In this document: in pieces, positions 49,750 to 61,973 of the stretch
Layout: each line of letters starts with the position of its first letter
Numbering within the stretch: position 1 is the stretch's first letter
Assembly: GCA_031763025.1 (NCBI GenBank)
Contig: JASSKH010000010.1
Span: forward strand, 7,001,901 to 7,065,900
Direction: 5' to 3'
Source: Macrocystis pyrifera
Lineage: Eukaryota; Sar; Phaeophyceae; Laminariales; Laminariaceae
DNA: 64,000 nucleotides
Notes under the pieces: generated by a model
Seen by the model: the letters and a program-made list of their open reading frames with translations, nothing else
What the model was told of the DNA's origin: nothing
The model's database searches: none
Position numbers and translations under genes: made by a program

Positions 49750-52700
49750 CGGCCGGGCAGTGCCGCACCGCGGGCAGGGGGCCACCGTCAGCCGGGAGGA
49801 AGAGCTTGGGGAAGCTGATGCAGCTTCTACTGCAAACTGTGGCGTGGGCGGGCCACCGGGTCAGTCGTGGAGGGACAGGGCGGCGGGACAAGTTTCTGAG
49901 GGCGAGGGGGTGGCGGCAGCGACGACGGCAGCGGCAGAGGCGGCGGAGCTGGCGGCGGCGGGGGCGGCGTTTTCTGGCGGTTGGGAGGACGGAGCCCTGA
50001 CACTGTCGAGCGAGACGTTGCGGGGTTTGTTCTTGGCTGGAGAGGGGGCCTTGACGCGGCTGACGCTGGCCTGTCGCCGGCTGAAGAGGGTGGAGGTCGT
50101 GCACTGCCCGAGTCTCGGGTGAGCTTGCGTTTGGGTTTTGTATTTACTTGGGTCTGTCGTGTGTATGATGTCGTTGCGTTGATGGAACTCGTTTGCGAGC
50201 TTAGAGGAAACGGGTGAATATGTAAATAACGATTACAGCAGCGGTCATGCATAAAGAGCTGGTTGGATCACTAGGGGGGTTTCCACTCTGTTGATGCAAG
50301 GTTAAGGAAGGTGTTGTGCGACACGCACACAAACATGGCACTAAGTCGTATTGCTGGGGCCCCACATCAAAGGGGTCATAGTGACCGCCCTTCCTCTTGC
50401 TGGCGGTCGCGATTTTTTGGGTCGCGAGCATCAGGTAGCCCGCGAGTGGAAGGGGGGCTTCGCGCGGAGGCTACCTTTCCGTGGGAGCTTATGCCCAGGG
50501 GGTTTACTCACGTCCATACACGACCGTAGTCGTATAACCATGCCTGGGGAGGGGTACTCACTACCATGCATGGCCTTAGTCGTATGACCATAGATCCTCA
50601 CATCCCTTCAATGCCGAGACGGAGCACGTCGGGTTTTTACCGACCAGGAAGACATTGCTTGCACCACGCGCGAAGCGCCGTGAGGTGTTCGGCGAGTCGA
50701 GTCGCATGGAGGTTGAACTGCATCCTACTAAGAACCGCTTGTGAGGCGACCATGCACATGGATGACAGCTTCGATGAGTTGATTAAATTTCCGGTGTAGT
50801 CACTGCCAAAGACAGCAATGAGGTACTATGTAACTGCCTGGTGGGTGCCTTGCCATAAACCTAGTATACGTGATGCAATCATTCTCCTTGTGCGGAGTAA
50901 GGGTTCTCCACCCCGCACAAATGATCTATAACTCGATCGCCAGCTGTGACCGACTGCCAAAATAAATAAATAGCGGTACCCTGATTGTCTTGGTCACGTA
51001 GTGAGCGGCATGTTTCACAGTGTCGCTGCCGACCGACGTCAACCTAACCTATACATATATATTTGTCGGGGGAGGGGAGGGGGGGCAGTACAGTAGTAGC
51101 GTAAACCGGTGCTGCGCGTTCCTCCGTTTCTTGACAGCAACCGTGTCGATTGCTTCATGCGACGGCGGCGGTGGCAACCCCCTCCCCTCGGCAGGGAACC
51201 ACGGGAGGTTATCACCAGGCGTGCTAGCGCACGCTCTCTTGCACCCGCCGGTAGGAAAACCTTGCTTTTGATTTGGGCTTATTGCCTAGCGGTGCCCCTG
51301 CCCCACCCCAACCTTCCCCCGTTCCTTGTTTAGTCGGGTGATATATCGTCTCCCGGCGGTCGATCGTAGCGCCGGGGAGCACATCGCGTGCTTCGACCTG
51401 GCCGCGCAGACGTTTTCTCCCCCATGGTCCTTCCTGCCCTCCCTCCTCCATCCCTGTCATTTTTCCTCGTAGGGTTCGCGAGTGAGCCTCTACTCCTATA
51501 ACGGTCTCCCTTCTGCCCTCCCTCGTTTTCCGTGCTTCGTTGTCACACTCCCTCCCCCCTCGCTCCCTCCCTCCCTCCCCTCTTTCCCCCCCCCCTCCCC
51601 CCCCCGCCTCCTCGCCTTTTCCGCTCAACCGTGACAGGGAAATCGAAGTGTTTGCGAAGCCTGCGTTGGTGGATGTGCGGGTGGACGACTGCCGACTCGG
51701 GAACACGTGAGCGTGCGCTGCTGCTGCTGCTGCTGCTGCTGATGTTTGCTGCTGCTGCTACTAGCAGACTCTTGTTCCGGGATTAGACGCGCTGGAAAGC
51801 CACAACACAACAGCAGTCGCTTTTTAATAACCGTGAAATAGGCCACCCTGATCGGAAGTATATAGCGTGCTTTTTGATGTTCACGCGCAAACACCAGACG
51901 TACTCTACAGTACAAGTATATATTTCTGAAACAGCGAGGTTAACCCTTCAAGCATCTATTGTGCCGATATAGCAAAACAGACAAGCTTTCCTGTGGTCAA
52001 ATTATCGTTGCCACCCCCCCCCCCCCCCAATCACTGCGTTAGCTACAGTAGACCATCAGGGTACCGTTGTCGTGATGGCGGTTACCATGGATGGATGCCA
52101 AGTTGGATAATGTTGTGCCTGGTGGAGAACCTTTAACTCCGCAGAAGGGGGACGGTCGTATCGTGTGCTTTAGTCGCGAAAAGGGCCCTACACTGTGTCA
52201 AGCAGTGTGTCTATACAAGCGTGGAGGGGGTTTTCTGGAAGGGTAGGATGCCTTTGCCGCGACCCTATGATGAGTAAGTCGGTCATACGTCAGTCAGTCA
52301 GACGGACAGTCAGTATGCCAGTCAATCAGTCAGTATATCAGCCAAGTCAGCGGTCAGACAGGCAGACCGGCAGTCAGTCAGTTAGTCAGTCAGTCGGCAG
52401 GCAGGCAGTCAGCCAGTCAGCCAGTAACACGTCAGTCAGTCGGCAGACAGGCGATAAGCCAGTCAAGTCGAGTCAGTCAGTCAAGGTAGCCAGCCAAGGA
52501 AATCACCCATTCGAAGTCAAGTCGGTCTGACAAAGCAGTCGGTCAAGGCAGACAGTCAAGGCAGTCAGTCGGTCAGTCAGTCAGTCAGTCAGTCTGTCAG
52601 TCAGCAAGTCGTCCGGTCAAGAAGTAAAGCACAGTCAGCGAGTTGGTCCGACCAGTCAGTCGTATGGGATGGATTATTCACCCCGTACTTGTCCCCACTG

Positions 52701-55422
52701 TTCTGTTACGTCTCGTGGTGAAAAATCTCCCGAGGTGCTGTGTATGCTATCTATCACAGGTTATATCACGAGGGAACTTAGCAATCAGAGCCAAATAATA
52801 TGTGTAAACATACGGGCATATTGATTTTTGGGTCCATCTTGAGTGCCGATCGCTATAGCCCCGCGAAATAGTAGAGGGGTCTTGGTACAAAGGGTTAGTG
52901 TGTTGCCGATTGCTACACTAATTTTCTCCGTGTAAGTGAACATGACGCAGGCGCCTCTTACTGTATGTACTTTCCTTCCTCTAATTTTTCCGTCCCGCGA
53001 TTGCATCCTTGGACCGAGTAGGACGCTCGTGAACCTGACGAAAGCGTGCTGGAAGCTGGAAACGCTCTCGGTTGCCGGAAACGCCTCGGTTGGAGACCCC
53101 GTGAGTGTTTTACTTTGTCAGCAAGAGTAGTGTGCTTATCGAAACGCGGTGATCTCTCACCACAAAGTAAACGATTTCGCCACAGCGCTGACTACTACTG
53201 TGGTACATTTTGGACGAGTAGGTACCAGGTACGTGTTAGGGCCGGACCTGTCGTTGGTCGTTTGTCAGTCCAGAGGGACTCAGGAGACCTCCCACGGGAG
53301 TTCCGCAAAAATTTCTCGCCGTTTTGTTTTTGGTCGGGACTGGCCATGTCTGGACCGGTAGTCACGATGTTCTTGGGCTGCTGTCCGGTTTTCCAAGTAA
53401 CCGTACGAGTAACCATAGTCTTGGTCCATGGCTAGCTTATACCAGGTGCATCACGGCTACCTTCTGCACACAAGCTTGTCGTACCCCAAAAGCGCCAGAC
53501 CAAACGCCGATACCGAATCGCAGGTCTATGATGGGTTCAAGCCATGCCTCCAAGTTATTCTGCCGCGGATTTTTTTTTTTCCAAGATTCTGCATCAGTCC
53601 CTTTTACGTACCTTATCTGTGCTCGGTGGTTTTTATTGTGGGAAGTACGTACTTACGCTGTCTGATTCCCCTGTACTCGTATGTCTGAATAGTTTGGCGT
53701 ACCTGCAAACCACCCCGACCGAAGCAAGAAAAAGGGAAGCAAGGTACTTGCATATAGATACGTACCTGTCGGAGCCGCCGCGGTCGAGGTAATACACTCC
53801 TGCCGCGTATCGGCTGCCAGGAGCGATACCACGGCGGGGAGGGTTTTTGTTCTCCCCGTTGTGCTCTCGGGATGGCCCGCCGACCTGCCCCCACCTTCGC
53901 TGCCCTGCCCGCCCGAGAGTAGTGCTACTGGGCTGTCGGTCCAAACGCAGTGTGGTCCCCGGCGAAATTGTCGGCGTGTTTTTTTTTGCATTTATTTCGT
54001 CATTATCGTGATATTTTCATGTGATGTTGTCCTTTTTTATTTTTTTCAATACTGTTAGTAGTGTTTGTTTGTGTTTGTTTTTTCATGACTTTTTGTTCAT
54101 ATTTTTTGTCCGCTGTCATCGTTTGTTTTCATTTTTTGTGTGTTTGTTGGTTGGCTGCGTTCTTTGTCTCTTGATCTTTTTTTTTGGTAGTTTTTTTTCT
54201 CGTTCTGTCGTTTTTGGTCATTTAGACCTATGCCTATGGAAACGCTTTTCAAAAGTTTTCTTTCAAAAATATAGCTTTCAAAGAACAACCGAAAATTTCC
54301 TCGTACCGCCGCTGTGGGAAAAAAGAGAAAAAATGTTTGTTTTTCTCTTTTTTTCCCAACGGCTGCAGGCGGCGCAATTTGTTTTTCCTGGTTGCAAATT
54401 GTCAACATGCTGATAGAAGCCAGCTAGTGCGACGATCGACGCTCGATCTCAACATAGACTCAGCCCACGGGTAACCCGCTTGGTGTCCAGCAAGGCCAAC
54501 AAATATAGATGACGGCCTCGAAGATATCAGGTGGATCCATCGTCTAGCTTGCCGGCGGCGTCCTACGGTGTCCTCTCAAACCTGAAAAAAAAACTATTTT
54601 TTGCCATTCGAGAGGGATGGAGAATTTTTTGTCTTCTGTTTTGTGCATACCAGCGGCCATTTTTTTTTTTTAATCACACGCCTGGTCAGCTCCCGCCACA
54701 TGACACCGGCCATGATGTCAGGACGGTGACCTTTGGGTGGGTCGGAGCCCCTAACGAGCGCATTCTGTTCAGAATTGATGACGCAGTCGTCGGTTTTGTC
54801 GATCGACGTCTGTCAAGGACTCGGAGTCTCGCCGCGTGGAACCAAACATCCGCCTGAGTTTTTGTCAAGCCGATGTTGGCCCGATGTTGGCAACATCGGC
54901 CCAGATTTTTATTTTGTCGGGCTTTTTCCAAAAGTTTGGAACTTTTTTTTCTTTGTCTAAACGTGCCCATAGGAAGCGTGTTCTAAAACAAATTGGCGGG
55001 TATCTTTCTGAAATTCAAACCTGTTATTACGTAGAGTGTTTGCGTTTTTTTTTTTTTTTTTACTTTTATTGGTGAAAATTCTCCCGAGGTAAATTTTTGA
55101 GGTAAATTTCTGAAAAAACGGCCGAAAAGTACTTCAGCGAAGTAACGATCTCAGCGAAAGTTACGGTAACTTTTGGCTCTCTGTTTCATTGGCCTACACG
55201 CACCGAGCATTATCCCGACGCAGAACACAACTCAAATCTGCGAAGGATCAAAACACCGAGCATCTTCCATGCCACCATGCTGCTTGCCGTACGCATCACG
55301 ACAATCGCTGGGAGGACAGAGGCTCGAGAGGTTCAGCTTGGGTATAGCGCGCACGAGCGGCGTTGGGTTGTAGAGCGCGACAGCATGACAGCTCGTGTAT
55401 CATTTCGATTTCACCCTACTGC

Positions 55423-55459
<37 letters not shown>

Positions 55460-58400
55460 GCATCAGCAGCCGCGGCGGCAGCAGCAGCAGCAGCGGCGTC
55501 AGCAGCCGCGGCGGCGGCGGCGGCGGCGGCGGAGCGGAGCCCGCCGGCGCTGTGGCGTGCGTGGGCCGAGCGCAGCAGCAGCAGCAGCAGCAACAATCCA
55601 AAAACGGAAGCTGGTTGGTGCTGGTGCTGGTGCTGACGCTGTTTATATTTGTTGCTCAAGCTGCCCCTAGCTGCGGCTATCGCCAGCTAGCTGCCGCTTG
55701 CTGTGCTGCTGCTTATAGTCGTGGGATGGCAATGGTGGCTTCGCGATCAACTCTGCCGCCGAAACGTTGCTGGGCTGCCGCTGTTTTTTTTTTCCGTTCT
55801 TTAGTTTGTTTGCCGCGTTGCCTCACCTCCCCACTTCCCTTCTTATTTTCGGAGGCATCGCCTGCAGGATTTGGTTGACCTCACTCGCAAACACACGGAA
55901 ATCAGGAAGGGAAGAAAATTCATTTTTTGTAGCGGAGTAAAGTTTTTTTTTTCAGCTCTATCGCAAACACTATTGAAATTTCGCTTTCCCACTGGCACGG
56001 TCTTAGTTTCGGTCGTTTTGTTTTTTATTCGTTTTTAGATGTCCGCCCCTCCTCTTGTTTGCGCCCGTGCCCCCTCCCCGCCCGCGCGCACGCACTCTCT
56101 TCTCTGCCGCAGGTGTTCGCGTCGGCTCTGATGGAGTGCCCCCGTCTACGATTGCTCAACATGCACGGGTAAGTTCGCCGTGAGGGAGGGAGGGGGAGGG
56201 AGGGAGAGAGGGAGGGACGGAGGGACGGAAATACAGAGGGGGGGCGGGGGAGGGAGGGAGGAAAGGAGGGAGGAAAGGAGGGAGGAAGGGAGGGAGGGAG
56301 AGGAGAGGGGACGAGCGGGGGGGCGTCTTCAAGCCCGAGACACATGGACTATACCGGTATACTGTTTTGGGCCGTCAGTCCCCGTCACCATGTTCCTCTC
56401 GACGAAACGTATCATCTTCAAGCGGTGCCCCCTCGATCGAAGTCCCGACCTATCACATACACTCCCATTTGGACGGAGGACGAGGTTTATTGGTGCCTCT
56501 CTCAGGAAGCAAAGCAGTTTCGGTATTGAACCCGCGTTTGCTCCCCCCCCCCCCCCCACACACACGCACACTCCTTCTCAGTTCCCCTCCTTATCCTCCT
56601 TCTTGACCCGCCTCACCGTCTCCCTTGCCCTCCCTGACTCCTTCCTGCTTGCCTCTCCTCGCCCCCCCTCCTCATTTCTTCTCCTTGTGCTCCTCTCGCC
56701 CCATCTTTCCATCTCCCTTGCCCCTCCCTACCCTCCTCTTTGCCCCCCCCCCCCCCCCCCCCCCCCTTGGATCGCGCCTGGGACGATCTCGCAAAAGCTG
56801 CCGGGCATTGGGAGCCAGCGCTTCCATTCTGCCGCTTTTGCGCGACCCGGGCGGCCCTCCCCCGCGACCCCTGGCGCGGGTCGAAGAGCTAACGGTGTCC
56901 CACGCCCCCGGCTTCACGGGTGCTCACCTCGCATCGCTCGCGGCGGCGCTGCCCTCCCTCAGGCGCCTTTCGGTGTCACACTGCCGGAGTTTGGTTGATC
57001 TGACGTTTCTGCCGGAAGCCCAGCGGCAGCCACGGCGACGCGGGGGGTTGGCGGCCGGAGAGGGCAATGGCGGGAAGGGGGCTGCAGTGGTGTCGGGCTG
57101 GGATAGGGGTGGGAGTCGGACCAGTGATGTTGAGGATGGGAGGCTACTGGGTGGAGGCGGTTCTCATGGAGAGGAGAGGGTGGTTTGTTTGGAGGAGGAG
57201 GAGGAGGAGGGTGGTGTTGCTGTAGAAGGTGCAGACGAGAGCGATCGCAGAGTTGGCCCTGGACGACACGAGAGGAAGGAGAGGGATGAGGAACGTCGGG
57301 TGGAGGAGGGGGAGGAGGAAGAGGAGCATGAAGGCTTCGGATTTGAGGGTGGCGAGGAAGGTGCCGCGTCGAGGGTTGGAGGGCAGCGTGGAGCCGCCGC
57401 CTTCGCCGAGCGTGATAGGGAGGGGGGAGGACATCTGCTCGGGGTTGGCGATGGTCTCACCTCTGCGGTAGCGTCGGGCGGGGGCCGCAACGAAGTCTGT
57501 AAGACGGACGTCGCTGTTTACGGCAGCGAGACCGAAGGCAGCGAACAGGAGGGGGAGGACATTATTAGCGAACGGCCGTGGTTGGGGCTTGGCGGCCGCG
57601 GCAACGGGGGGAAAGGGAAAGCCGCCGGTCGAATATGCGCTGAAGCGAGCGAGGCTAGCGGTCGGGGACAGGAGGAGAAGGAGAAAGGGCGGGGGAAGGG
57701 GAGGCGGGGCGGCAAGGGAGCGACCCGACGCCGAGCAAAGAGTGCCGCTACTGCTGCTGCTGCTGATGCTGCTGCTGCTGATGCTGCTGCTGCTGTTGAG
57801 ATGAACGACGACGTCGCTGTTTCCGGCGCTAACGCCGCTAATGAGCAGGGGCCAGGTGATCTTGACGGAGACCATGGCAACCGGAGTAGTCGGCGCGCCG
57901 CTGGAAAGCAGAAGGATGATGGTGGTGGAGGCAAGCTGAATAGGAAAGCCCGTGCGGCTGCAAAGAAAAGCCGGTCGAGGCCGAAAGATGTCGCGGATCA
58001 GGCAGGCGGCGGCGGTAGTGTCAATGACGTAGGGCACGGGGGGAACTCGGCCGAGGCGCCCGGGGGTAGGAGCGGAGGTAAGGGCGGTTCTAACGCGGGG
58101 AAAAGAGGGGACGCGTTTAGGGAGGAGGACGGGGAGGACGTGTTTCAGGGCATGGAGTTCAGGGTGGACGGGAAGACTCGAGATAAGCTTGAGCGTTTGG
58201 CGGCGATACTTCCGAGGTGAGACCCTGGTCGTTCGTGTTGGTTGTTTTTGGTTTTGTGGTTGTTTTCGTCACCTTGTCTGCTGCTGCTGTTGACTGGTGT
58301 GATAGCTGCGTATACCTATGCTGCTGCTGCTACCGCTGAAGCTTCTGCTGCGTCTGTGTACGTTCCCTGCTCCTAGTACCGAGAACGTGCTCAAGAACCT

Positions 58401-61400
58401 GCATCCTCTCGCCGTCCGTTCCGCTTTCTAGGGTTCCTCGCGGGCGCACATTGCCCTGCAGCAGCCCGATAACATCTGTTCAGATCCAGGCAGCGTGCAA
58501 TATGTTATCCCTCCTGGTACTACTGCTTGTATGATAGACCCACGGGACACAGAGGGGGGGGTGTGATGTCTTGCTTCGCCTGTAGTGCCTTCTTCCTCCT
58601 TGTCACGTTGGAGCTTGCTCTTATTCCTCCGCCCGCAAATCCCTTACCTCATATTTTTTTGTTTCGTCCGCGGTTGGGGTCCGTCCGCGGGGGCGGGTTG
58701 TCGCTCTACCCATCGGCTGTCGCCGCCGGACAGGGAACCCGGGAAAAAGCGGCAGGGGAGGCCTTCCTGCATCCGGTTCCTTCAGGAAGCTTGCCCTCGC
58801 TCCACCGCCGAGTGCCCGTGGGCGCACCTCCCGATGCATGCAAGTGTACTCAACATGTAGCCCTCTTTCGGTGGCGCGATATTCCCCCGTGTTGTAACTT
58901 TTGTCGAGTGCCTCCTTTTGCTTTATGTCGTGCATACATCCACGTTTTTTGGGGACAAAACCACCGGGAACTTCTGTGTTTCGGTAGTTTTCGCAGCTCA
59001 CTCCTCGGACACATAGGGCACGATCTATTAGAAAACTTGAGAACCTAGATATGCCATAAAGTCGACAGCCACGTGCGGTCTTGACATTCTGTATCTTTGT
59101 ACGGAAAGGCACCAATGCTGCGCTCATTTCGCGCTATGGTTTGCTGAATGAGTCGAACAGTTCACGGTCATTTAGCAGAGGACCTGCCAGGTACGAATTA
59201 GGAGCCTTCGTAGTAGATCATCTAGAGCTTAACTTGCCGTTATGGGATATGGATGGTGCGGGGTCTGCTATACGGTACGTATCCAATTCATAAAACATGT
59301 GCTAGATCATGCAGATTATTACACGGCTCCTACCCCTCCCGATCAGAGATGAATCTTCCCTGGAAGATCTAGATAAACCAAGAAAGATGTAGATGAATCA
59401 AGCGGAGATCGATTATCTGTCCGTGGATTTGGTGCCTTCCCTCCCGATTGCTACTCACCTGCTGCTGTTCCACGTTTTTGTGCGAATTTTGGTTAAACAT
59501 TTTGCGCTTGTCCTTATGCCTACGGCTGCAGTGGTTCGTTCTTCGGACCGCTTTCGAGTTTTCCACGAGGCGTTTCGACCCATTTCGGGGTCCCGCCCCC
59601 CCCCCCCCCCCCCCCCCCTCCCATTCTCCTGCTGACGCAAAGCCACCTTGTTGTGAAGCCGGTTTTGCGGCTAACGCGATGGGTGCACCCTGAATTGAGC
59701 TCGCTTCAGTCGGCCCATCACCTTTCCTGCTGTGGCCACGGTTGTGTATGCGCTGCCGCCTACTGTAGGTGTCTCCCTGACCGGTCCCGATCTCACCCCC
59801 GCCGCATCCACCGCTCTATCCTATCCACCGTCCACTGTATTCCCTGTGTTACATACGTGCAGCCGCCGAAAACACTCAAGTTCAAGCAGCTCGTCACGCT
59901 CGCGCAAGAGCCGTCTAGGTCATCCAGTGGGCGGGGACCGCCTTCGCTGGCAACAGCAGGCGCGGAGCCGACTGCCCCCGTTGCGCCTCGCTCGGCAACA
60001 GCGAAGCCAGCAGCAGCAGCAGCAGTAGCAGCAGCAACAGCAACAGCGATGACAACTGTACGAGTGGCGGCGCCTCATGGAGGAGATTCCAATTTTGCCA
60101 TGTCTGTCCCCAAGGCGGCCGAGATGGGGATTGAAGAGGCGTTTGCGACGATGTCCGTCGCTACCGACGCGAGCTTTACCGATGCTCACTGCCCGGCGGT
60201 TTCGCCGGTGGCGGTGGCCGGGGGGAGGGGCGACGGTCAAGCCGACGTGTGTTTCAAGAACCTGCAGGTGAGGGCAGCGGGGGGCGGTTGGTACGCATGT
60301 CATGCATGGCCGCAGTTGTGTGGCCATACACCTGCGCATCCCTATTATTCCAGGAGAAAGCGTCGGGTTTTCACCGACCTGGCAGGCATTGTCGGAGGTC
60401 TAATTGGCCGTTTTTGAACCGTTTACGGTAGTACACAGATACAAAATCGCACTCAATTTGTCCCTCAAACAAGGTGGGATACTGTTTCAAATGGGGCTGA
60501 AAGTTAAGTTCACTCGTTTTTTTCTTCTTCTCCCGCAAAAAGTATCCTACACTTTGGACCAACTTAAAGAAGTTCACCACCCGCAAACGTGGATGGGCTC
60601 CCGGTTTGGGGGCAAACCACGAAAAAATAGTTTGTCTCCAAAACGGGAGTTCGTCGTAACAGGCTTGAGCCCCCTTTGAGAGCTGCGGTCACGTTTTGGA
60701 GGACAAGCTGCTTGAAACTAGTGCGTGTTTGTGTGTTTTTAATTTTGCAGTAATATTGCAAGGGTGATGAAGGGGGCGTCCGCTCTTTTCTGCGCTGCCT
60801 TGCGCCTTGCACTCTCCGTTATCTTGTTGATGGCCTCCATGTTTTGCAGACGGGGAGTACGCCATCAGCGTGGCCGACACTGCTCTGATCCCCGCGCTCC
60901 TTTCGCGCGTCTGTGCTTTCATCTTCGACTTGTGGGTGTCACGATCCGATGAAGAGTCCCAAGCACGAGCTAGTATCTACTCCTTAGTTATTTTTATACA
61001 CGTAGTAGGTGGAAGAGGCTGAGTTGAACATCACTTTTCCCCCCTCCCTTGATGCCGCTTTTTTGTGTATTTTTGGCGCTTTATAGTTGTTTACTTCCTC
61101 CCCGTAAACGCTGGCCTTTTTTCCTTTTTCTTTTTTGCTTTGCTTCTCGCCGATATTTGTTTGCTTTCTCTCCGGGACGCACGCTCTATGCTACCTGGTA
61201 AAAACAAAATTATGTGCTCTTTGCCGTCTGTTTGCTTTATTATTTTCCCGCCAAAAAAAAAAACGCCTGCTCCAGTTCCTGGAGATCCACGACTGTACCG
61301 GGCTGAAAACCCTGGAGGGTCTGCGTTGCCCCGCGCTTGCCGCGGCTCGCGTCACGTCTTGCCGAGAGCTGACATCGCTTCACTTGGAGGCGGCAGTGCT

Positions 61401-61939
61401 GAGCCACCTCGATTTGAGCGGCTGCGTTCGGCTGGAACCTTGGGACCTGAAGTCGTCTGGCGGCGGCAGCAGCAGCAGCGGCAGCGGCAGCCTCTCCGAG
61501 TTGCAGGTTTGATTTTGTGTTCGATTTTTTTTGCGTTTCACGCCCCCCGCTCGGTCTCTTTTTTCAGTGCAGCAACAGGACAAGGCAGGGGACACCCACC
61601 GTTTTTAGAAACAGGAATGATGGTCCACAGCAGTGCAGGGCACGTGCGTACAGTAAAACGCTGCAGTACTGGCAGGAGTACTGGAAAGAGTGCTGGCCAA
61701 GCCAGGATGTTTTGCCGAACGCTAGAATGGGCGGGTGTGTTCAACAGTAGACGTTTATGATAATTTCAAGGTCACCGCACCGGAATTTGTTGTTTTCCAT
61801 GTCAGTCCCAGCCTTGCCTTTTTTTCGTTTTCGTTTTGTTAGTGGGTTATGTACTGCTGTACGTTGATGTTTTTTTTTTTTCTCGCGTCCACTGACTGTC
61901 CTGCGTCAGCGCCTTGAGAGGGCGCTTCTCGTGCGGCGT

Positions 61940-61973
<34 letters not shown>

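Noticed and set aside
47831..50252. Minus-strand frames opposite exons 8 and 9
   Set aside because: Mirror frames of GC-rich exons; the LRR motifs are only on the + strand.
55277..55878. Long poly-Ala/Gln/Ser frames
   Set aside because: Produced by the GCA/GCG microsatellite, open in all forward frames; exons 11 and 12 already join in phase without it.
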